A stretch of 64,000 bases of DNA from SZUA-430 sp965227535 (GTDB lineage Bacteria > Pseudomonadota > Alphaproteobacteria > Micropepsales > Micropepsaceae), in assembly GCA_965227535.1 (NCBI GenBank), contig OZ245761.1, positions 1,922,001 through 1,986,000 on the forward strand, in the 5' to 3' direction. The notes under the pieces are model-generated. The model did not search any database and had not been told where the DNA came from. It was given only the letters and a program-made list of their open reading frames with translations. Shown piece after piece: positions 58,539 to 64,000 of the stretch. The first letter of the stretch is position 1. Each line of letters starts with the position of its first letter. Position numbers and translations under genes: made by a program.

Positions 58539-59426
58539 ATGTCGCTGGAGCCCGCGTTGCCGACTGAACAGACCAGCGTCGCAACGCAAACGATCTTATT
58601 GACCACGCTCGCCATGTTCGCCTTCGCGGCGAACTCGCTGCTCTGCCGCCTCGCGATCGGCCATCACCTCATCGACGCGGCAAGCTTCACCGCCATCCGC
58701 GTGCTCGCGGGCGCGGCAATATTGGCGGCGATCCTCGCCTGGCGCGGCCGCCTCGTCGCCGCACGCACGAACGATTGGCGTCCGGCCGCGGCGCTCTTCA
58801 CCTACATGGTGTTCTTCTCGTTCGCCTATCTCTCGCTCAGCGCCGGGACCGGCGCGCTCATCCTCTTCGGCGCGGTACAGCTCACCATGTTCGCCGTCGC
58901 GCTGCGGTCGGGCGAACGCTTTGCGCCGATCGCCTGGGCAGGCCTCGCGGTTGCGATCGCGGGCCTCATCTATCTCGTCTCGCCGGGCCTCACCGCACCC
59001 GACGCCCTCGGCGCATCGCTGATGGCAGTCGCCGGAATAGCGTGGGGCATCTATTCCCTTCTGGGCCGCAGCGCCCGCGACCCGCTCGAAGCAACCGCAT
59101 GGGCATTCCTTTACGCGCTAATCCCCACGCTCGTTGTCGGCATCGCCGTCGACGTCACCGCCGGCGCGGTCCTAACGCCAAACGGCATAGCGCTAGCGAT
59201 TGCATCCGGCGCCGTCGCGTCCGGCTGCGGCTACGTCATCTGGTACGCAGCCCTGCGCGGCCTCACCGCCGCCCGCGCCGCCACGGTCCAACTCTCCGTC
59301 CCCGCCATCGCAGCTTTGGGCGGTGTCCTCATCATCGGCGAAGACCTGACAACGCGCCTCGTCCTCGCCTCGCTAGCCACCCTCGGCGGCATCGCTATCG
59401 TGCTGACCCAACGCGCAAAGCAATAA
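58539..59426 (+). CDS. EamA/DMT-family transporter
   Basis: 295 residues, ten membrane helices in two EamA repeats (about 15-150 and 158-292). The repeat ends SLSAGTGALILFGAVQLTM and AATVQLSVPAIAALGGVLIIGEDLT are typical. DMT proteins export metabolites such as amino acids; the substrate cannot be read. Short charged head and tail. Confidence 0.92.
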   Translation: MSLEPALPTEQTSVATQTILLTTLAMFAFAANSLLCRLAIGHHLIDAASFTAIRVLAGAAILAAILAWRGRLVAARTNDWRPAAALFTYMVFFSFAYLSLSAGTGALILFGAVQLTMFAVALRSGERFAPIAWAGLAVAIAGLIYLVSPGLTAPDALGASLMAVAGIAWGIYSLLGRSARDPLEATAWAFLYALIPTLVVGIAVDVTAGAVLTPNGIALAIASGAVASGCGYVIWYAALRGLTAARAATVQLSVPAIAALGGVLIIGEDLTTRLVLASLATLGGIAIVLTQRAKQ

Positions 59427-59457
59427 CGCGAAACCTTGGCCAACATCGCAGCCATCT

Positions 59458-59594
59458 TTCGCGCGTTAGCGCGGTTCAAAAGCAGCTTCACCACAAAGGC
59501 GCAAAGCACTCCAAGGTTCACAAAGGCTTCGTGAACCTTCGTGCTCTTCGAGGCTTCGTGGCGAAGCTGAATCCCCATCGCGCTATCGCGCGAA
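59458..59594. repeat. Composite palindrome, family D
   Basis: 137 bases between the convergent EamA and phosphodiesterase genes. Outer arms are TTCGCGCGTTAGCGCG and the inverse CGCGCTATCGCGCGAA, one mismatch. The inner arms are CACAAAGGCGCAAAGCAC and related repeats, answered by GTGAACCTTCGTGCTCTTCG. Only one copy is in this window. The design is like families A-C. Confidence 0.75.
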
Positions 59595-59607
59595 AAGAAT
59601 AGACGGC

Positions 59608-60867
59608 CTAAGGCGCAGGCGCGAAGACATCCGTCACGACCTTACCGTCAACCGGATTACCCGGCTGCAAGCCCAACAGCGACATCGTCGTCGGATGCAC
59701 GTCGATGGTATCCAGCCGCGGGATCTCCCGGCCCCGCGCCACACCCGCACCCCACGCATAGAAGATGCCGTGCATTTCTTCGATCGCCGGATCATACCCG
59801 TGCGACGCTGCGAGCCCGCCGAAGTCCGGCGTAAAGATGTCAGACCAAAGCCAGGTCACGCCCATCAGATGCGCATACCACGGTAAACTATCGGGCGGCG
59901 CGACGTAATATGGCGGCTTCACCGCCAGCATCAGATCGCCGACCCGCGGCCCCGTACCCAGATGAGCATACGGCGGATGCTTACCGGTGCGATGCACCGT
60001 GAACGCGTGCGCATACGGAGCCAGCACCTTCTCCACGCGCTCCACGCTCTCGTCCTTGTCGAGATAGAGATACGCACTGCCGCCGTCGCCCGCCGCGCGC
60101 GCCTTGATCCAATGCCGGTTCATGATGCGGCCGAGATTGATGACCTGCTCGACCTTCATCATCCCGTGATCCGTGCCGACGATCAGCGTCCCCTCGCGGT
60201 CGGCAGGCAGCGCTTTGATCCCCGCCATCAGCTTGCCGACGATCGCATCCGCCTTCCGCACCTCGGCCAGCGTCTGCGGCGCCGTCACGCCGTTCACATG
60301 CGCCTCATGATCGGGTCCACGAAAATAGAGCGCGATCAACCGCGGCCGCTTCGCATCGTTGCTCGCGAGCAGCTTCAACGCGCGCGCCAAAATCTCGTCG
60401 TCCGACGGCAGCTCCGGCCACGGCTTGATTTCGTTGGCGTGGCTCGCAAGCGAGGCCTTCGTTCGCGACGCGCGATTCCAAAAATTGAACGCCGCCGCGC
60501 GCACACCCTGCCGCTCCGCCGCTTGCCAAACCGCCTCACACCCCGTCATCCAGTCCGCGTCGGCATCTTCACCCGGCACCCCGCGCTTCGGATCGATGAA
60601 CGCGTTCTGCACAACACCGTGATGCTCCGGCCAACACCCGGTCGTGAAGCTCGTATGATTGGGCAGCGACATCGTCGGATACACAGGCACCAAATGCCGC
60701 GACCAAGCCCCATCCCGTTTCATGACGTCGAGATTCGGCGTCTTCGTGGCATCCGCCATCGCCGGCGAAAACCCGTCGAACATCACGAACACGACAGTCC
60801 GCTCCGCCGCCGACGCGACACAAGCGATCAGCGCCGACACCACAAACGCAAAGAAAACCCGAACCAA
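59608..60867 (-). CDS. Alkaline phosphatase-superfamily phosphodiesterase (ENPP-like)
   Basis: 419 residues from TTG 60867, which has a GGGAGG site five bases ahead and opens directly into the signal peptide; ATG 60894 is the alternative and lacks a site. After the signal (ends VASA) come VVFVMFDGF (metal Asp31), YPTMSLPNHTSFTTG with nucleophile Thr65, YFRGPDHEAH, VGTDHGM and the late GYD/HG residues. Matches nucleotide pyrophosphatase/phosphodiesterases acting outside the cytoplasm. Substrate uncertain. Confidence 0.88.
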   Translation of the reverse strand: MVRVFFAFVVSALIACVASAAERTVVFVMFDGFSPAMADATKTPNLDVMKRDGAWSRHLVPVYPTMSLPNHTSFTTGCWPEHHGVVQNAFIDPKRGVPGEDADADWMTGCEAVWQAAERQGVRAAAFNFWNRASRTKASLASHANEIKPWPELPSDDEILARALKLLASNDAKRPRLIALYFRGPDHEAHVNGVTAPQTLAEVRKADAIVGKLMAGIKALPADREGTLIVGTDHGMMKVEQVINLGRIMNRHWIKARAAGDGGSAYLYLDKDESVERVEKVLAPYAHAFTVHRTGKHPPYAHLGTGPRVGDLMLAVKPPYYVAPPDSLPWYAHLMGVTWLWSDIFTPDFGGLAASHGYDPAIEEMHGIFYAWGAGVARGREIPRLDTIDVHPTTMSLLGLQPGNPVDGKVVTDVFAPAP

Positions 60868-61015
60868 GGAAGCCTCCCGCCAAATTCCAGGCATCCGTTT
60901 CAGAACCGGACCGACAAGGCAACTGCGCAGATGGATGCGCCGGGATCACGCCTTTTGACGGCACTGAAATATCCCTCCCCTTTGCGGCAGGGTGGGCGTT
61001 TTCGCGTTCGGCGAT

Positions 61016-61678
61016 CTAGCTGTAGCGTTCTTCCGTCCACGGATCGCCGACGTTGTGATAGCCGCGCACTTCCCAAAACCCCGGCTTGTCGTCGCGGGAA
61101 AACTCGATGCGCTTCACCCACTTCGCACTCTTCCAAAAATAGAAGCGCGGAATGACGATCCGAACCGGCCCGCCATGCTCGCGGGCCAAGGGCTGGCCTT
61201 CCCAAGCATGGGCGATCATCACGTCATCGGCGGCAAACACGTCGATCGCGACGTTCGTCGTGTACCCGTCATGCGCATGAAACACGACATGCGCGGCTTC
61301 GTTCTTCGGCCGCACATGCGCAATCAAATCGCGTGAAGCGACGCCGCGCCAATGATTGTCGTACCGGCTCCACTGCGTGACGCAGTGAATGTCCGAGACG
61401 CTCTCCGTTTGCGGCAACTGCTGAAACGCCTCGAAGGACAGCGTCACCGGATTCTCGACCAACCCGTCGACGGTCAGCCGCCACTCGTCGCGCGGCACAT
61501 CGGGCTGCAAACCCAAATCGAGCACGGGCCAATTGGTGACCAGCTTCTGTCCGGGCGGCAGACGATTGGCGTGCGCGTCATCGTGCTTGCCGGTGAGAAG
61601 CCGCCCCGCCTTCGCCCACTTCTCTTTCGTGGCGATGAGTTTCTCTTTGAGCGTCGGCTTGTCTTTCTCGTCGCTCAT
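61016..61678 (-). CDS. Sulfite oxidase-like molybdopterin oxidoreductase
   Basis: 220 residues. The Mo-ligand Cys99 sits in SDIHCVTQWSRYDNHWRGV, the hallmark of the oxidoreductase_molyb fold (YedY/sulfite oxidase group). HGGPVRIVIPRFYFWKSAKWVKRIEF follows. No signal peptide, so it appears cytoplasmic, unlike Tat-exported MsrP. It closes a dapA-smpB unit with a six-base gap after smpB. Confidence 0.9.
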   Translation of the reverse strand: MSDEKDKPTLKEKLIATKEKWAKAGRLLTGKHDDAHANRLPPGQKLVTNWPVLDLGLQPDVPRDEWRLTVDGLVENPVTLSFEAFQQLPQTESVSDIHCVTQWSRYDNHWRGVASRDLIAHVRPKNEAAHVVFHAHDGYTTNVAIDVFAADDVMIAHAWEGQPLAREHGGPVRIVIPRFYFWKSAKWVKRIEFSRDDKPGFWEVRGYHNVGDPWTEERYS

Positions 61679-61684
61679 CGAACG

Positions 61685-62164
61685 TCAACCCTTCTGCCTC
61701 AAGAGCCGGCCCTTCTCGCGGGCCCAATCGCGCGCCTTCTCGGTGTCGCGCTTGTCGTGCAGCTTCTTGCCCTTGGCAAGGCCCAGTTCGACCTTCGCCC
61801 GGCCCTTGGCGTTGAAGATAATCTTGAGCGGGATGAGCGTCATCCCCTCCCGCTCGATCGCCTGGGACAACTTCGCGATCTGCCGCTTGTGCAGCAACAG
61901 CTTCCGGATCCGCCGCGGCTCGTGATTGAAGCGATTGCCCTCGGTGTATTCCGGGATATAGGCGTTGATCAGAAAGATCTCGCCGTCCTTCGACTGCGCA
62001 TAGGACTCGCCGATCGTGGCCTTGCCCCCGCGCAACGATTTGATCTCGGTGCCGGTCAGCATGATACCGGCCTCCACCGTCTCCTCGATGAAGTAGTTGT
62101 GCCGAGCCTTGCGGTTGTCCGCCGCGATCTTGCCCGCGACGTCCTTGTCTTTCTTGGGCGCCAT
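61685..62164 (-). CDS. smpB: SsrA-binding protein
   Basis: 159 residues. NRKARHNYFIEETVEAGIMLTGTEIKSLRGGKATI and KGKKLHDKRDTEKARDW are conserved SmpB blocks. It brings tmRNA to stalled ribosomes in trans-translation. It follows dapA by seven bases, the usual arrangement in this class. No tmRNA gene was recognised in the window. Confidence 0.97.
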   Translation of the reverse strand: MAPKKDKDVAGKIAADNRKARHNYFIEETVEAGIMLTGTEIKSLRGGKATIGESYAQSKDGEIFLINAYIPEYTEGNRFNHEPRRIRKLLLHKRQIAKLSQAIEREGMTLIPLKIIFNAKGRAKVELGLAKGKKLHDKRDTEKARDWAREKGRLLRQKG

Positions 62165-62171
62165 GATGGGT

Positions 62172-63065
62172 TCAGTTCAACAGACCGGCCTTCGTCATCG
62201 CCGCGCGCACCTTCGCCTTCGACGATTCCGACAGCGGTGCCAGAGGCAACCGCACAGTCTCTTCACATTTGCCGAGCAAACTCGCCGCATACTTCACCGG
62301 CGTCGGCGACGTCTCGCAGAACAGCGTATCGTGCAGCGGCATCAACCGCTCATGCAGCTCGCGCGCCTTGGCGTAGTCGCCCTTCGTACAAGCCGCCTGA
62401 AAATCGGCGCACAAGCGCGGCGCAATATTCGCCGTCACCGAGATGCAGCCCACGCCGCCATGCGCGTTGAAGCCCAACGCCGTGCCGTCTTCGCCCGACA
62501 GCTGCACGAATTTCGCGCCGCACGAGGCCTTCTGCTGCGTCACCCGCGCCATGTTGGCGGTCGCATCCTTCACGCCGATGATGTTCGAAATCTTCGCCAG
62601 CCGCCCCATCGTGTCGGGCGTCATATCGACCACCGACCGGCCGGGAATATTGTAGATCAGGATCGGCAAACGCGTAGCCTCCGCGATCGCCGCGAAGTGG
62701 AGGTAGAGCCCGTCCTGCGTCGGCTTGTTGTAATAAGGCGTCACGACCAGCGCGACATCGGCCCCCAACTTCTGCGCGAGTTGCGTGGTCTCGATAGCAT
62801 GTGCGGTTGAATACGACCCGGTCCCGGCGATCACCGGCACCCGCCCCTTCGCTACCTTCACGGCCGCGCCGACGACGGCGGTAAACTCCGCCTCGCTCAA
62901 AGTTGGGGATTCTCCCGTGGTTCCGCACGGGACCAGCCCATTCGTCCCCTCGGCGATCTGCCATTCGACAAAGGTTTCAAAGGCTTTGATATCGACCCGT
63001 CCGTCGCGAAACGGCGTGATCAGGGCAGGAATTGAGCCGCGCAGGCGCGCAATGTCGAAGGTCAT
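62172..63065 (-). CDS. dapA: 4-hydroxy-tetrahydrodipicolinate synthase
   Basis: 297 residues. GTTGES (48-53), Tyr138 in ILIYNIPGRS and the Schiff-base Lys166 in IIGVKDATAN are all present. It condenses pyruvate with aspartate semialdehyde, opening the lysine/diaminopimelate branch. Divergent from the transglycosylase gene, a pairing of two wall-related genes typical of the class. Confidence 0.97.
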   Translation of the reverse strand: MTFDIARLRGSIPALITPFRDGRVDIKAFETFVEWQIAEGTNGLVPCGTTGESPTLSEAEFTAVVGAAVKVAKGRVPVIAGTGSYSTAHAIETTQLAQKLGADVALVVTPYYNKPTQDGLYLHFAAIAEATRLPILIYNIPGRSVVDMTPDTMGRLAKISNIIGVKDATANMARVTQQKASCGAKFVQLSGEDGTALGFNAHGGVGCISVTANIAPRLCADFQAACTKGDYAKARELHERLMPLHDTLFCETSPTPVKYAASLLGKCEETVRLPLAPLSESSKAKVRAAMTKAGLLN

Positions 63066-63248
63066 GGTCGCTGAATTAATCGCTAGTTACCCATGCACAA
63101 TTAGACCCTTTGGATGCCGCGAAACAAGGCAAGCGATTTAACCCGATCCTTCGCGCCCCCATGTGATAGTTGCGGCTTGGCCCCTTAAGGGCGACCGGCT
63201 AAGGTCTTTAACGCCTTGTGTACGAAGCGAATCTTCGGGGAAGCGCGC
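63066..63248. promoter_or_regulatory. Divergent promoter region dapA/slt
   Basis: 183 bases between dapA (minus) and the transglycosylase gene (plus) hold promoters for both. A palindrome CCCTTAAGGG lies at 63182-63191. I could not assign -35 and -10 boxes with confidence. Confidence 0.4.
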
Positions 63249-64000
63249 GTGTCATCCACTGGTTTTAGAAGTCTGCGTCTGTTCGGCGCTGCGTTGTCGA
63301 TTTGTGTGTTGGCGGGTAGCCCCGCGCTCGCGCAAACCATGTCGCCGATCTCCGACGACGACAGCGGCCGGCGCGTCCGCCCGCATCAGCAAACGTTGTC
63401 GTCAAGCGACGCCGCTCTCTTAGAACGCGCGTTCGACGCCGCCGATCGTTCGCAGTGGGACGTCGCCCGCCAGATCGCCTCGCAAATCTCGAACCCCGCC
63501 GCACGCGATGTGGTTCTCTGGCGCGCCTTCACGAAGAAGGACAATGGCGCCGCCTTCAGCGACATCGACCGCTTCCTTGCCTCGCACAAAGATTGGCCCA
63601 ATCAGCGCGGCCTCCAAGCCCGCGCCGAAGAGGCGATGCCGGGCGAAGCGATGCAGCCCGACCAAGTGATCGCCTGGTTTCAGGGCCGCGACCCGGTCTC
63701 CGGCGAAGGCATGATGAAACTGGCCGACGCGTACTTCCGCAAGGGCCAAGAGGCGAACGGCAAAACCTGGCTGCGCAAGGGCTGGATCGAGGGCAACTTC
63801 AGCCTCGACCGCGTGTCGCTCTTCGCTGCCCGCTTTGGCTCGAAGCTGACCTCTGACGATCATCAAAAGCGTGCCGCGCGTCTCGCCTGGGCTGGTGAAG
63901 CCGGTCAAGCGAACGCGATGACGAATTGGATCGACGGCAACTACGCCGCGATGATCCAGGCCCGCATCAAACTGCAACAAGCCGCCCGCGACGCCGATGC
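63249..64000 (+). CDS. Soluble lytic murein transglycosylase, N-terminal part
   Basis: The frame opens at GTG 63249 (GGGGAAG nine bases ahead) and runs off the window, leaving 250 residues. A signal peptide ends PALA. The body is helical, with the superhelical U-domain pattern of Slt70-type enzymes: RDVVLWRAFTKK, DRFLASHKDWPNQRGLQARAEEAMP and DAYFRKGQEANGKTWLRKGWIEGNFS. The catalytic Glu domain should follow outside. It cuts peptidoglycan glycan strands in the periplasm. Confidence 0.88.
   Translation, partial: MSSTGFRSLRLFGAALSICVLAGSPALAQTMSPISDDDSGRRVRPHQQTLSSSDAALLERAFDAADRSQWDVARQIASQISNPAARDVVLWRAFTKKDNGAAFSDIDRFLASHKDWPNQRGLQARAEEAMPGEAMQPDQVIAWFQGRDPVSGEGMMKLADAYFRKGQEANGKTWLRKGWIEGNFSLDRVSLFAARFGSKLTSDDHQKRAARLAWAGEAGQANAMTNWIDGNYAAMIQARIKLQQAARDAD

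Noticed and set aside
63066..63248. tmRNA gene near smpB
   Set aside because: No tRNA-like ends or tag reading frame were seen in the gap beside dapA.

Overview
The window is 64 kb of GC-rich DNA from an alphaproteobacterium. A conserved housekeeping backbone shows this, reading right to left on the minus strand: dapA-smpB, a NYN/uracil-DNA glycosylase pair (plus strand), folK, rpoZ, spoT (Rel/Spo), pyrE, pdxJ, acpS, lepB, rnc, era, recO, parC. A PAS_5-type protein and a CsgG/HfaB-like outer-membrane locus fit the same class. I cannot fix the genus. No tRNA, rRNA, CRISPR, transposase, integrase or phage gene is visible.

Layout. (1) 1-4.8 kb: a minus-strand locus with a CsgG/HfaB-like lipoprotein, two secreted repeat or low-complexity proteins and a TPR protein, next to a secreted unknown and a NarL-type regulator with a degenerate receiver. 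This looks like a curli- or holdfast-anchor-like surface-fibre locus. (2) 5-10.7 kb: an alpha/beta hydrolase, a fatty-acid desaturase, a FadL-type porin and an orphan membrane histidine kinase. (3) 11-20.9 kb: a copper-chaperone pair (PCuAC, SCO1), a PilZ-like/methyltransferase fusion, Nudix, Gfo/Idh, GNAT, Tat-type amidohydrolase, small membrane proteins, PAS_5, DUF1801, GST and dodecin. (4) 20.9-22.8 kb: trpS preceded by what reads as a ribosome-mediated attenuator: a 15-residue leader peptide with tandem Trp codons and an intrinsic terminator. (5) 22.9-31.5 kb: a serine hydrolase, five secreted YbjN-like paralogs (four in tandem, lying between era and recO), parC and recO. (6) 31.5-40.6 kb: the core block era-rnc-lepB-lepB-acpS-pdxJ-unknown-pyrE-spoT-rpoZ-folK. 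(7) 40.7-48.6 kb: an OPT transporter and a storage-lipid cluster of TetR, wax ester synthase/DGAT, alpha/beta hydrolase, phasin-like protein and SDR, with a perfect palindrome upstream as a candidate TetR operator. (8) 48.7-61 kb: mixed accessory genes (GreA/B-like factor, DUF900-type esterase, DUF4105 protein, PAS histidine kinase, NYN, UDG, LytTR regulator, carboxylesterase, EamA exporter, phosphodiesterase). (9) 61-64 kb: a molybdopterin oxidoreductase, smpB, dapA and the start of a soluble lytic transglycosylase.

Three families of long nested palindromes occur, each in two copies and always between genes (5.9/42.6 kb, 35.2/39.4 kb, 14.3/25.0 kb). A fourth single element lies at 59.5 kb. 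The strongest leads for follow-up are the trpS attenuator, the CsgG-like repeat-protein locus, the tandem secreted YbjN family and the lipid-storage cluster with its palindrome.
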